Below are positions 9,682 through 20,786 of a stretch of 64,000 nt of DNA, piece after piece; position 1 is the stretch's first letter, and each line of letters starts with the position of its first letter. The notes under the pieces are model-generated. The model saw only the letters and a program-made list of their open reading frames with translations. It did not search any database and had not been told where the DNA came from. The DNA is from Nitzschia putrida (taxonomy: Eukaryota; Bacillariophyta; Bacillariophyceae; Bacillariales; Bacillariaceae): contig BLYE01000140.1 of NCBI GenBank assembly GCA_016586335.1, positions 24,528 through 88,527 of the forward strand. Direction: 5' to 3'. The translations under genes and the position numbers were made by a program.

Positions 9682-9816
9682 ATGGACATGGACATCCGGA
9701 ACCAGTTCGTGTTTCAACCCCCAAATTTTGACTCACTCGAACAAATCTTCCCACGAGTTGATGATGACGTCATCTGGAACTCGATCGAACAAGTGCCCGA
9801 GCAGCATTCATCGTAA
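9682..9816 (+). CDS. Possible small protein or last exon, 44 aa
   Basis: A short frame beginning MDMDIRNQFVF and rich in Asp, Gln and Phe. It ends in TAA at 9814. The composition is unlike the surrounding AT-rich noncoding DNA, and a splice acceptor-like CAG lies just upstream. If that is used, four more residues (ASEL) precede the Met. I do not recognise the protein, and it may be chance. Confidence 0.25.
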   Translation: MDMDIRNQFVFQPPNFDSLEQIFPRVDDDVIWNSIEQVPEQHSS

Positions 9817-10012
9817 AAAGGGACATTCTACTGTAGCAAGCTGTATGTGACACTTACTTTTTACCGGTTGGGTACATTATTCTCTCGTACTTGCTGCTAC
9901 TTGTTGTTGTTGGTGTGCATTTACTACGTACCGGTAGCCCAAACGTTGTCCAAATAATCGGTGGGGGAAAAGTACCAGCCAATCTGGAAAAGGAAAACGA
10001 CACATCATCATC

Positions 10013-13000
10013 ATGTCGTCGGTTACAACTTCTTCCACCACTCCAAATGGTCCTCCTATTACCAGTGGATTTGCTAGTAGTATTCCTCGACGGCCAGAAA
10101 CCAAAGCATCACGTGATGAACTGCAACAAGCGTTGACGAATCTCACTCAAGTGGAAGCTGCACTTCAATCTGTTTTGCAGACACATCAACAAGGTCAATA
10201 TGGATTTATTACAAGAAAATGGGGCTTTTCGACTCCGGGAGGTTTGGGTGGCAAGTTGGGAGGCAAGTTTCGTCCTTGGGAGCGAATCTTGGAGCAAGTT
10301 CCATCCTATTTTTGGCCTATTGATTGCTATCGAGGTATGGATGAATTGCCCGATTTAGGTCGACCGGATCCAGAATCGGTGCGAAATCTACCCCCTGAAG
10401 GGGAACAACTTCCTGGAAATACCCCATTGCATATCTTTTTGCAGCAAGCTACTCCCAACCCACCTGTGATCCTGGAACCATCGGATTATGCAGATTATCG
10501 AACCGCTGCCAGGATCTTTTTGCTTTTGGGGACCCTTTCTCATTTGTACGGCAATTCAGCAAAGGACCGGACACAAGCGCCCCTTCCCACATGGATTGAA
10601 GATCCTTTGAGAGTAGTGGCAGAACGTTTGCAAGTGGAACCTACATTGTCGGGGCATTTTTTGGTCCAGGAAAATTGGATTTGGAAGTCATCCATATCTC
10701 AAACTCCAGAAATGGCAGGCAAGACGTCCCAAAATCAACTCTTGTTGACCACACTTCTTCAAAATTGTGTTTGCCAAGATCGCAGGTTTCGTCTCAAGCT
10801 ATATCCCAACTGCTTTGTGGGTAGTCAATGCGTGGATGTCGTCATGGAGCATGATTTTGCGTCATCTCGACAACAAGCGGTACATTTGTTGCGGGCTCTC
10901 AATGAACAATATGATCTGTTTCATCATGTGACCAATGATCACTCGATCATGGACAAGTATCTGTTTTGTAAGTAGACCGTGATTCGTGGCTCATGATGGT
11001 TGCGTTGTTTTATGCTTTTCTTTTTTACTGAAAACGCTTGGTTGTCAATAGACCGCTTCAAGCGGCGGTGGCAGGCAGTGCGAGACCATCCTGATCCGTT
11101 TCGAAGCTTGGAGCTGAGTTCAGGTGAAATCAATGCAGATGACATAGACGAAGGAAAGAATCAATTGACGCTCAATCGTTTGCTACGCCCAGGAGATTTG
11201 TTGCGGCTGCGCTCGGATGGATCCCGTATTTCTCAGTCGAGTACTGGCAACAGCGTGTCGTCTTCTTTGCATGAACTGTCTTCCGAGGAGACAATGGCGG
11301 CCATTGTAGCCATGGGTATGGTGCCCATCAAGGACAGGCGATATGGGCTTCGAACCTACCGAAATTGTTTTGTGGGATCGCAACTTGTGGATGTTCTCTT
11401 GAAGCATGATTGTGCCATGACGAGAAAAGATGCTGTCTTGTTGGGCCGTCAACTCAACGATCGATTTCAACTGTTTCACCATGTTGTGGACAACCATAAT
11501 CTCAAAGATGCAGTAAGTGTCCTATGGAATGGGGATCTGTGGCTCGACCTGTGTACTCAATTCGATTGGCTCGCATAGTACCTATTTTACAAGTTTACGG
11601 ATCAGTGGAAGGCTTTGAATCAGCGCAACGGTATGGATTCCATGAGCAACCTTGCAAGTCCCACCACCGAGTCCTCTTCGGTGAATGGCAATGGTCGCGG
11701 CAGTATTTGGGACGAAAATGCCACCACAGGCGATGAAACATCCGTCGTTCAGGATCTATCCGACACCATCGAATTCCGAATTGACAACATTGATATGCTC
11801 TATCCTGCATTTGCCAACAATCATGAGAGAATCAATCAGTTGATTCCCGCTTGCATGGGTCATTCCCTGGCGGAGCTCCCATTTCACGTCCTTGACATTA
11901 TTTCATGCATGCGCAATATTCTGGATATGGAATTAAACCCACACATAGAGGCGTCAGTTCCACTGGCAGGCAAATGTGATGAAATGAGGCACCTCTATGA
12001 TTTGCTGTTCAATGTGGCAGTTTGCATCTCACGGTGCAAGGAAGAGTTCCAGCAAATGTCAACTGACCCCACCAAACGTACGTTCAATTCGAAATACGTG
12101 TCCATCAAACAGACACAACCATTGTCGAATGGTGTATTGGTACGAAGAACCAAAGGAGGGAAACCAGAAATGGCCAAAGGAACCACCGGGACGCAGTTCC
12201 CATATTTCCACGTGTTGGATTGGTTCCTGGGTCGATTTCAGATCGCTTCATCGGATGGATTGGTATCAAAAATTGCTCAAGTGGATGACACGTTCCCCAA
12301 ACCACAGCGTGAATTCATTGATTGTCTCACGCGGTTGGAGAAGAACGCAACCCTTTGTGGTTTCATTGAAGCCCTTGGAGCGCCACATCACTTGCTCACG
12401 GCCTACAATCATGTGATTGAGTGCTACGCTGGAGAGGGAGGTTTGCTGCAAGCTCATTGTCGCAAGCTTTATTCATACATGCACAACAATGTACAGTCGT
12501 CGACATCTGGAACCAACCATTTAAAGTCCAAAGAGAGTGCATCAGGTTGTCCAATGGCTGGAGCTCGGGATAATCATGAGTTTGCAACAATGATGTTCAA
12601 ACATATGCGCAAAGCTGCTGCCGATAGATGGAAATTGCGGCTCCCGCCGTTGATGGAGGAAGTTGGAAAAGTAGTGTATTCGACATCGGAGTCAGGAGGC
12701 TTCACGACAGTCGCATTAGACTTGGGGGATTCAGGACTGCAGTACGAGTACGGTGACGTTGTCAAGGTGTTGCTTCCAAACAATGACAAAACCACAGTAG
12801 CCTGGGTTCGATCACTGGAAGGAAACGGGAAAGAATTCTTCAAGCTTGATGATGTGTGCAAGCTACACAAAATGTGTATCCACAAATGGAATTGGCATAA
12901 ACTTTGGCAAGCTCTAGGATGGTGTCGATATGAGCGTGATGGTGGCAAAGGCGTGCCCCTACGTGAATTTGCCCGCTACATTGAACATTGTCAGACAATC

Positions 13001-14320
13001 AATGACGAAGAAAAGCTTCGATGGATCAAATGTCCCATGGATCTCCGTGGGAGAGGTGAGGCACGCTACTTTGCCTCTCCACCCCCCATTCCCTTCGATA
13101 TGATCTCCTCGCTAGAGCCAGTCTCTCCTCGCATCTATTCTGTTTCAGGGGTGGAACCCGGCAGGGTGTTCTTGCTCGTCTCTAAGCCTTGCGACGGCGC
13201 TAGACACCATGGATACGAGCGCATGGCAGATGAACGAGTGCAGCGAGTACACTGTTCCTTCTCCCCAGCCACATTCTTTCTGGTTCCTCCGAAACACACA
13301 AATCTAGTATGTGTTGCCTCTGGCACTGGCATTTCTCCTTTTGTTGGACTCGCGGATGCCATTGGCTCACGAGAAGGCAGTTATACCATTGTACACCAAT
13401 GCAAATCCAGCGATTTGTTCCTGGCCAATGCCCAAAATTGGCTGGACTTTACTGCCGTGAACCCTGGAGGTATGGTTATGGGATACATTTCGGGAGACAT
13501 GAGCCGTCGCAACTGTCCCATGCGATACATCATTCGAAACGGCGCGTTCGAGGAAACAACAGTTCTGCTCCGACAAAACGCTAGTGCGTACTATTTCGAA
13601 TGTTCTCGTTTCCAGACCGCGGTGCAGGAGTCATACAAGCCCGATGGGTTGAACCTTGCATACTGCTGTGGTGGTCTACGCAGTGCTGTAAAGCCTTTGA
13701 AAGACTTTGCTGCAAGAAGAGGAATGACGTTTGAGTTCACATGTGAGTCGTATGGGCTGCCACCAGATTTGACAGCCGAGAGTAGGGCGAGTGCGATTGG
13801 AGGGTCCATTGTCAATTTGGATCATGTTGCACCCATCCATCCTGGTGGTGACCAGATCCTCCATCAACTGGTTGATTTGGAACCTCCCGCTACCGACAAC
13901 ACCACAGTGGGACGGAGCGCCCCGGATCATACGGCTGAATTCTATGAACTCCATCCGCATGCATACAATCTGCACCGATGCCTGCAAACTCCATTGGATG
14001 CGGAATCGGAAGCCTTTGAAGAATTCTTGAGCCGACAGGCCATTAGCAAACATGTCATGGCATCCATGGCCCAAAAGTATGCCCAAGTAGCTTTGGATAG
14101 TCCCAAGGATTCCAGAATCGTGCGCATTGCCACCGAACTTCAGACCACCGCACTTCGTGAACAAATGAAATCAGGCGACCTGAAAGGTGCCAAAGCTTCC
14201 GCATGCTTCCTGGAACAACTGTTGGCACTTCTACCACAGGATGCTGACACGCAGCGATGGATGGAAAGTCTGGAGGCATTCCGTCAAAATCACAATAGAG
14301 ATAAAAAAATGAGCCAATAG
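10013..14320 (+). CDS. IDO-like dioxygenase split by two DEP domains and fused to an FAD/NADPH reductase and cytochrome b5
   Basis: Exons are 10013-10967, 11052-11512 and 11579-14320. The introns of 84 and 66 bp are GT-AG, and the phases close to give 1385 residues. Residues 85-225 resemble the small domain of indoleamine 2,3-dioxygenase (LLLGTLSHLYG, then FLVQENW). DEP domains follow at about 240-325 and 395-480, both with an RNCFVGSQ/PNCFVGSQ core. Residues 529-779 resemble the IDO large domain, with FPYFHVLDWFLG and a candidate proximal heme His (765, in LLQAHCRKLYSYM). Residues 839-1199 look like the connecting, FAD and NADPH parts of a P450-reductase-type enzyme (RIYS at 990, ASGTGISPF near 1052, CCGG near 1168). 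Residues 1212-1269 carry a cytochrome b5 HPGG motif (1226) and a later His. The IDO reaction opens the indole ring of tryptophan, and cytochrome b5 and P450 reductase are known IDO reductants. The IDO and b5 assignments are by motif only. Confidence 0.8.
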
Positions 14321-14339
14321 AGAGATAGGCTAGAGACAA

Positions 14340-15446
14340 TCATCTTCTCATTGATCTCCTAGATGCCAACGAGTAATGTTCCCATAGTACATGATCTTCA
14401 CAAGCCAATTGTAGAATGGAATGCTCCAGCGGATGCCTTGATGACACATCGATCGCCGACTGTTCCTTTCTCCAAGCTCCCACATTTTTGTGGGACATGC
14501 TCGTTGTGTTCCTTATAAGTGCAATATCAATTGTACGATGTCGTGATAGCCAAGCTTGGAGACGAGGAATAGTATCCACATCGATGCGTTCCGTCGTACC
14601 GATCCAATCCATGTGAGATAAAATAGAACGGTAGGCCTCCCAACAGGCATGTGGTGACATGGATTGTTGACGGTCGAGAAAGGAGGAAGACGACGATCTT
14701 GTGGAGGATACTGACGTCGTTGTCGTTTTCGGGGGCACAAACACAGCACATTGCCGACTATACACTTGAGACAAGTCCAAAGATTCTTCCTTCAAGTCCG
14801 TGTGATTGATGAGTGCATGATAATAGCTCACAGCATGATCCACCGGATGACGGAATACAGTAAAGAGAAACAAGTTGGTATGATATTGTTCTTGAAGTTG
14901 TCTCCAAACGGCAATGTGATTGGCAAGCCGACCCACTTCCAACCCTTGACCATGAAACTCCACAAACAAGATGGGTGCATTTCCTTTGTTTTGTAGATAC
15001 CGTTGAATGAGTCGATCCACCCTAATATGGTCTCCCGGTTTGCCTGCCACATAAGAAGTAGCAGTATCTAAGAAATGGGTTGTACAAAAAGAACGAATAG
15101 ATGTCCCTCCTGTTTTGGTAATGTGAAAAAAGACAAGCACCGAGGGAGCATTTTCGTAAATTGGCAAGGGATCTCTCCGTGTAGAATTAGTGGATAGGAA
15201 TTGTTGGAACTCTTGACATGTGCTAGGTTCCTGCTTGTCGTTGTTGTTGGATACAGAAACTTTCGCCACAATCCACCACCACAACAATAACAACAATGCA
15301 AAAGTGGAGCAAAGGACCAATTGATGTTTCGGAAGCATCATGTAACCATTTGGCTGTCGCCATTGTCTTCTTCGTCTTTGTTTGTGCACTCGAGTTCTTG
15401 GAGCCCCAAAGCTGGAAAACAGAGCATGGTTGCCCCACCACGCCAT
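14340..15446 (-). CDS. Type II membrane sulfotransferase
   Basis: A 368-residue protein from an ATG at 15446. A basic N-terminal tail (HKQRRRRQWR) precedes one hydrophobic helix at about residues 43-62, giving Golgi-type II topology. The lumenal domain has both PAPS-binding signatures of the sulfotransferase family: the 5'-phosphosulfate loop HITKTGGTSIRSF at about 108-120 and the 3'-phosphate motif VFRHPVDHAVSYYHAL at about 197-212. The HITKTGGTS form is typical of the Sulfotransfer_2 / heparan 2-O-sulfotransferase-like group acting on glycans. The acceptor is unknown. A Ser/Thr-rich stretch (about 245-265) interrupts the fold. The stop lies 20 bp from that of the convergent IDO fusion gene, so the 3' UTRs must overlap. 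Confidence 0.85.
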   Translation of the reverse strand: MAWWGNHALFSSFGAPRTRVHKQRRRRQWRQPNGYMMLPKHQLVLCSTFALLLLLWWWIVAKVSVSNNNDKQEPSTCQEFQQFLSTNSTRRDPLPIYENAPSVLVFFHITKTGGTSIRSFCTTHFLDTATSYVAGKPGDHIRVDRLIQRYLQNKGNAPILFVEFHGQGLEVGRLANHIAVWRQLQEQYHTNLFLFTVFRHPVDHAVSYYHALINHTDLKEESLDLSQVYSRQCAVFVPPKTTTTSVSSTRSSSSSFLDRQQSMSPHACWEAYRSILSHMDWIGTTERIDVDTIPRLQAWLSRHRTIDIALIRNTTSMSHKNVGAWRKEQSAIDVSSRHPLEHSILQLACEDHVLWEHYSLASRRSMRR

Positions 15447-15640
15447 GGTGGTTGACAGCAACTGTCGCTTGCTAGCTTTGGACTTTTGACTTTTACGATC
15501 GTTGGAAGGTACCTTGTCATGAGTGTACTATCCATACATAAGCATAAGACTCTCCAAAAATGCGTGCGCCAAAAAGGGAGGTTTATCACTAAATCATATT
15601 ATTGAAACAACTGCTAGGACACTAATACCGTACAGGAGTT

Positions 15641-16902
15641 TTAGTCATCACGGAGTTCAGGGCGAGAAGGCCAAGTCAAAATACCACAGGTTCCATTGAC
15701 ACCGGAGCTTTGACGAGCCATCTTGATGTATCCAGCATCTCCCCAGGTATCTCCCCAACTGTTGCGGACCAAAAAGTAGTCGACGCCATCTTCGGTTCCA
15801 TATCCGACGGCAGCAACACCATGATCCAAGGTAGTTCCACATTCGGGATCATCATAGATACCGGACTTGTACAATTGGAAACTGCGTTGGTCAGCCTCAA
15901 TACCGACACTGACAGGTTGGTAGACCAAGGCTTCCATCAAGGCCTCGACGGTGTTGTCGACATCGACGAATCCCTTGACACGGGTATGTTCGACACTCTC
16001 ACACAATCCCTTCTTGGCGGCACATCCACGGAACCAACGCTTGTGTCCCGCATAAGGATAGTCATCTTCGGAGCAAAGTCCAGTCGAATTTTCGTCAAAC
16101 AAAAAGGCATTGTCCATACTGCAAAATTTGTGATGGAAGTGGGGGGTATTGGTGATTAGAATGCAATATCACGTCAAAACACGGAAAAGGGCAGCACAAT
16201 AGTAAGAATATACGTACAGTCCTCCACCACATCCGGCATCCAATGGATCGCAGTCAACCAGCTCTTGTTCCGACAAACTGACCAAACTGCCGGTATCCAC
16301 ATAATGCGCACCCTCAATGGCACAAATAGCAGAAAAGGCCCAACAACTTCCACACATGCCTTGATTCTTGACAGGAACGACAGCTCCAGCAGTCACCCAA
16401 TCAACCGAGGGAGGCAAATCCTCCAAAGACTTGGTCGAAGACATGATGACTCCAGGACGTTCGGGATCGCGAAGCAAGGTGCCAGTGGTAATTCCAGGAG
16501 AGTAAGGACCCAACTTGTTGTATTGTTGGTATTCGTCAACCGTCATGTCAGAAAATTGGTTGTGTCCCAACAAATACGAAGGAGGAGGCGATTGGTTGTT
16601 GTGCTGTTCAATATAAGCTATTTAGAACAACGTGACGACAGGAAATGAGAAACTAATCCACTCATCCATCCATCCATCCATCAAATGTGCATCCAATATA
16701 ACAACATACCATGATTGTCCAACCAAATAGACATGCGAGCTTGCAACTCGGAATGATCTTGGTAGACCTTGTCGTGACGGACTGTCCATTCGACAAATTG
16801 TTCTTCGGCCTCCAATTGTCCTTGAGTGCGGAGACGAGGAGAAGTGGCACTGGTCGTTGATCCAAAGACCATGGTGAGAGGAATCCAATAAGAGAACTTC
16901 AT
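15641..16902 (-). CDS. Papain-family (C1A) cysteine protease, preproenzyme
   Basis: Three exons: 16902-16710, 16617-16218 and 16118-15641. Introns of 92 and 99 bp are GT-AG with consistent phases, giving 356 residues. A signal peptide (about 1-18) is followed by an I29 inhibitory propeptide (WLDNHAYIEQHN, then GHNQFSDMT). The mature domain starts near residue 133 (PPSVDW). Catalytic residues are all present: Gln150, Cys156 in CGSCWAFS, His297 in LDHGVAAVGYG and Asn317 in RNSWG. The CGGG-LMDNAF junction across intron 2 matches the family exactly. It should be a lysosomal, vacuolar or secreted endopeptidase activated by propeptide removal. Intron 1 contains a short CATC microsatellite (about 16661-16681). 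Confidence 0.93.
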
Positions 16903-17459
16903 CTTGTTGTTGGTGTTGTTGTTGTTTTGTTGCAAAGAAAAAAAAGAAGATGGAAAAAGAGACAATGCCAATTTTCCCAAACAATGACTGTATGATTTCT
17001 TCTTCCGAAGAAAGGAGGAGGAACGACGACGTCGCGGAAGCCGAGAGAGGAGGAGGAGGAGGAGGATGTGTCAAATTCTTGACATGTGCATCATGTCGTC
17101 CGTTTGGGAATTTGTTCTGGCGAAGCCTCCAGTTAAGTCGTATCCAATCAGATCGCAATGTGCGTGGTGAGGGAATTCTGGTGGGTGAGTTCCATGTTCT
17201 CTTGTCGCATGCGATGTCGTACTCCCCCCACAATACCCCCCTTTCCCCACTCCCCACAAACATCGACGACCGACAAACAGACCACCACCACATCATCAAC
17301 AAAAAGATTCGTCAACCAATCCACAATTTCCCATGTTATTATTGTAGACGACTTCACATACAATTGCAACAACATCATCTCTCCAACAATCATCATCATT
17401 GTTGGGACGAGAGCAGCATCAGCACCGCCATTACCACTGCTACTACTAAAGTCATAATC
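16903..17459. promoter_or_regulatory. Shared upstream region of divergent protease and CLC genes
   Basis: 557 bases separate the two start codons. The left part is GT/TTG-rich and carries a GGA microsatellite (near 17047-17068). An in-frame extension of the CLC frame runs back to about 16950, but its composition is low-complexity and it would run almost to the protease start codon, so I treat it as noncoding. Confidence 0.6.
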
Positions 17460-20270
17460 ATGTCCAACAGACCATCTTCCGAGAAGAGTCCTTTGGTACC
17501 CAAGAGTAGTATTGACAACGACCACACAACATTGCCAACCATTCTAACCGGTGGACGACACACCAAAATCAGTAGTTTGGATTTGGAACGTGTCATTAAC
17601 TCGTATTCTATTCAAACTACACGGCAACGATATGGACTCTCGCCCGTTCTAGTGGAAGATGACGATGACGACGAATGCTTGATAACAACAACACCTCCAC
17701 CTACTGCGACGCTCCCACAACAACCTCATCGCAAAGTCAAATTGAGTACAGGCCGGACAGCTACTCGTTGGATGCTGTCTGCCCTTGTCGGACTCTTGAC
17801 AGGTTTAACTACCATTGTCATTGTACAATGTACTGGATCGATTGTCCGATGGAGAACACGTACCTTGGATTTCATGGCACAATCCCAGGATATTAGCAAT
17901 ACTTCCGTCTTGGTATTGTTTGCCCTTGTCAATGCTTGTTTGGCTTTGGGAGCTTGCTTTTTGTGTATAGCTTGGGCACCCGAAGGAACTGGTTCCGGAA
18001 TTCCTCAAGTCCAAGCGTATTTGAATGGAGTGCGGGTCAAAAAGTTCTCTCAATATACATTGTTTGGAGTCAAAATTCTTGGAACTATATTATCTGTCTC
18101 GAGTTCCCTGGCAGTCGGCATGGAAGGTCCTCTCATTCATATTGGAGCCATCATGGGTGCTAGTGTGACCAAATTGTCCACACCCTTGAGTCGCTTCTTG
18201 ACCTCTCCTTTGTTGGGTCCATTGGCAGGTGCCACCACGGCTCATGACCATTCTGCGTCCGTGTCTTGTTTTCCCTCTTTTCGTCGCATGTTCTACAAGT
18301 TTGTTTCTACCAACTTATCACACTTTTCTACTGATGCAGAACGTCGGGATTTTGTTAGTATTGGAGCCTCGGTCGGGTTTGCCGCTTCCTTTGGAGCTCC
18401 CATTGGTGGATTACTTTTCGTGTTGGATGATATCTCCAGCTATTTCTCCAAGGATATGATTCTGCGAACGTTAGTGGCCAATGCGATTGGAACTTTTTGT
18501 TTGGCACTGAGGAGTGGCAATCTATCCAACTATAGTGTCATCAATTTGGGGACGTATGAAGGAGCGTCTGCGACGGATGATGTCTTTTTGAATCGCTTTG
18601 AATTTTTGCCTCTCTATGTGGTGCTTGCAGTGGCTGGTGGTATTTTGAGTGGGTTGTTTTGTACATGCTTTGAATTGCTCAAAATCCATGTCGTGGACAA
18701 GCTAACCACACCCCGTGCCAAGTTGCTGCATATTGCTCTCCTTTCCCTCATCACGTCCGCCTTGACCTTTGGGTTGCCCGTCATTTCGTGGGCTTGTGCC
18801 GCAGCCAGCCAACCTGGTACCAGCATCAGTCAAGAACTTTTGCAAGTCAATCACGTGGATCAAAGTCGGCAGTTCTTTTGCGAGGCTGGCCAAGTGAACG
18901 AACTGGCTACCATTATGTTTGGATCTCGAGATGATGCCATCAAACGTATCTTGGCAGATCCCAACCAGTTTCATCCTCGTACCTTGTGGACCATTGGGAT
19001 CTTGTTTTTTTCGCTAATGACGATTACCTATGGAAGCTACATTCCTTGTGGTATCTTCACTCCGACCGTACTGATTGGAGCGTCCCTGGGAGGGGCGACA
19101 GGCATGGCATTTCAAACCTTTCTCAGTCCTGATGTTGTCCCTTCTACGTTTGCACTGTTGGGAGTAGCTGCCATGTTGGCCGGAACCCAACGATCCACTG
19201 TCAGTGTTTGCGTCATTTTGGTAGAAGGCACAGGACAAGTCAAAGTTCTGCTACCCGTCATTATTGTTGTGTTGATTGCGCGCTATGTCGCCAATTGGGT
19301 TCATGCCGACGGTATCTATCAAACCTCCATGAAGTTTGCCAACTTTCCATACCTGGTACATGAAGAACGGCGGCGATACGATATCTTTCAGGTTCGTGAG
19401 ATCATGAGCTCCCCGGTTGACTTGATCGGTCCTTCCGAAAAGGCAGCCAACTTGGTGGCTATGCTCAAGAATACATCTCACAATGGATTCCCGGTGGTTG
19501 ATCGAAACACCAAAAAGTTCTTGGGTCTCGTTCGGAGGGATCAAATTGTCGCGTTGATTGAGTGTGGAGTGTTCCAAGATCCAATAGATGAAACGAAGAG
19601 ACACCATAGCAGAAACAGTTCAACAATGTCGTTGCTTTCCTCCAGACATGGTTTCGCCAACAATCCATTGATGCACTGGGCCTACTATGTTGAGGATGAC
19701 AGATATGACTATGTTAACAATCTCCCACCAGCTACATTGGAGGACGAGGATGAGTTCGATCGCCACGAGTGGATTCGCAACATCCATGATAAGATTAAGC
19801 GAGTACCCAATCAAGGGGGGACGGATGAAGTTGACGACTTGGTTCCTGCAACTGGAGATGACACGATGCCACCCATGAAACGCATCACATCTATGGCCAA
19901 CAATGATATTGACGACGACCAACATGTAGGAGCCAATGTTGCTTCTCCCGGTTTGGAAGAAGCACACAATACCATGCCTCAAGAGGAGTTTGCAAGGGTT
20001 GGGGTGGACTCCTTAGGGAATCTCATTGTAACTTGGTTGAATCCTGAGTTTGAAAGCCACCATGTGGACCTATCTTGTGTTCTCAACCAAGGCACCTATT
20101 GTGTACCAGAGCATCTCCCAGTTTCCAAGGCAAGGCTGTTGTTTACGAATCTAGGCCTTCGCCACGTGGTTGTCCTGGGAGGACCCTCGGGGGGCGAAGT
20201 AGTTGGCATGTTTACCAGAGCCAATCTCATGCCTTCCTACATCGAAGCAAAAACTGGTGTCTCTTTCTAA
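17460..20270 (+). CDS. CLC-family chloride channel or Cl-/H+ antiporter with CBS domains
   Basis: 936 residues from the ATG at 17460. The N-terminal 100 residues are cytosolic and acidic. The membrane domain has the selectivity motif GSGIP at 178-182, the gating-glutamate motif GMEGP at 220-224 (Glu222), NAP-like GAPIGG at 312-317 and GIFTPTVLIGASLGG near 530. The C-terminal half holds two CBS segments: VREIMSSP to ECGVF at about 645-705, and a second at the end (VPEHLPVSKARLLFTNLGLRH region). A long acidic insertion lies between them. Gating Glu is present. The position of the proton glutamate in exchangers reads VLDD (321-324), Asp rather than Glu. It is probably an intracellular or plasma-membrane anion transporter. 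Channel versus exchanger cannot be decided from sequence. Confidence 0.93.
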   Translation: MSNRPSSEKSPLVPKSSIDNDHTTLPTILTGGRHTKISSLDLERVINSYSIQTTRQRYGLSPVLVEDDDDDECLITTTPPPTATLPQQPHRKVKLSTGRTATRWMLSALVGLLTGLTTIVIVQCTGSIVRWRTRTLDFMAQSQDISNTSVLVLFALVNACLALGACFLCIAWAPEGTGSGIPQVQAYLNGVRVKKFSQYTLFGVKILGTILSVSSSLAVGMEGPLIHIGAIMGASVTKLSTPLSRFLTSPLLGPLAGATTAHDHSASVSCFPSFRRMFYKFVSTNLSHFSTDAERRDFVSIGASVGFAASFGAPIGGLLFVLDDISSYFSKDMILRTLVANAIGTFCLALRSGNLSNYSVINLGTYEGASATDDVFLNRFEFLPLYVVLAVAGGILSGLFCTCFELLKIHVVDKLTTPRAKLLHIALLSLITSALTFGLPVISWACAAASQPGTSISQELLQVNHVDQSRQFFCEAGQVNELATIMFGSRDDAIKRILADPNQFHPRTLWTIGILFFSLMTITYGSYIPCGIFTPTVLIGASLGGATGMAFQTFLSPDVVPSTFALLGVAAMLAGTQRSTVSVCVILVEGTGQVKVLLPVIIVVLIARYVANWVHADGIYQTSMKFANFPYLVHEERRRYDIFQVREIMSSPVDLIGPSEKAANLVAMLKNTSHNGFPVVDRNTKKFLGLVRRDQIVALIECGVFQDPIDETKRHHSRNSSTMSLLSSRHGFANNPLMHWAYYVEDDRYDYVNNLPPATLEDEDEFDRHEWIRNIHDKIKRVPNQGGTDEVDDLVPATGDDTMPPMKRITSMANNDIDDDQHVGANVASPGLEEAHNTMPQEEFARVGVDSLGNLIVTWLNPEFESHHVDLSCVLNQGTYCVPEHLPVSKARLLFTNLGLRHVVVLGGPSGGEVVGMFTRANLMPSYIEAKTGVSF

Positions 20271-20786
20271 CCCCCTTTAGGATACCCGGCACAGCACTAC
20301 TTTCTGGATATTCTACAAATGTACAACTGTTAGACTATGACGTTTAGAAGGAGAAAAGTGAAAGTATCAGCATAAATTATAGAAACTGTCATCGTGAGAC
20401 TAGCATGACTGAGTGAAGGCTGCTCGCTACAAGAAAGTAGTGGTGATGATGGTGGATGATCCCGAAGGGGTATAGGGAATTTCCTATGAAACAGTGAGAC
20501 ATTACCTGAGCATGATATATGCCTCTGGGTGTTGCTTCCATTGGAAATTATCTGATATTGCTCTTGTTAGCTCGTAAATTGAAGTGAAAGAACGACTGGT
20601 GGGACCCCCTACTTAAAGGTTCCAAGACGCTATTCACAAGGTCATTCATCGGCTAATCTGCCCTTTAGGAGCCCATCAGCATCTCTTGGGCACAGAGATC
20701 TGCTCTCACATCCTTGCACAAAGTTTCACCTACCCGGCAGCTGCCATACAACAACCTTTGCCCAAGAAACAACCACCGCTGAGACC
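20271..20786. other. Intergenic region
   Basis: Contains the CLC 3' UTR and the promoter of the next plus-strand gene. I see no gene, repeat or RNA element. Confidence 0.5.

Noticed and set aside
16950..17459. N-terminal extension of the CLC frame by 170 codons
   Set aside because: The extension is low-complexity (GGA, CACCAC and ACAACA runs), reaches nearly to the start codon of the divergent protease, and has no CLC similarity. The ATG at 17460 is preferred.
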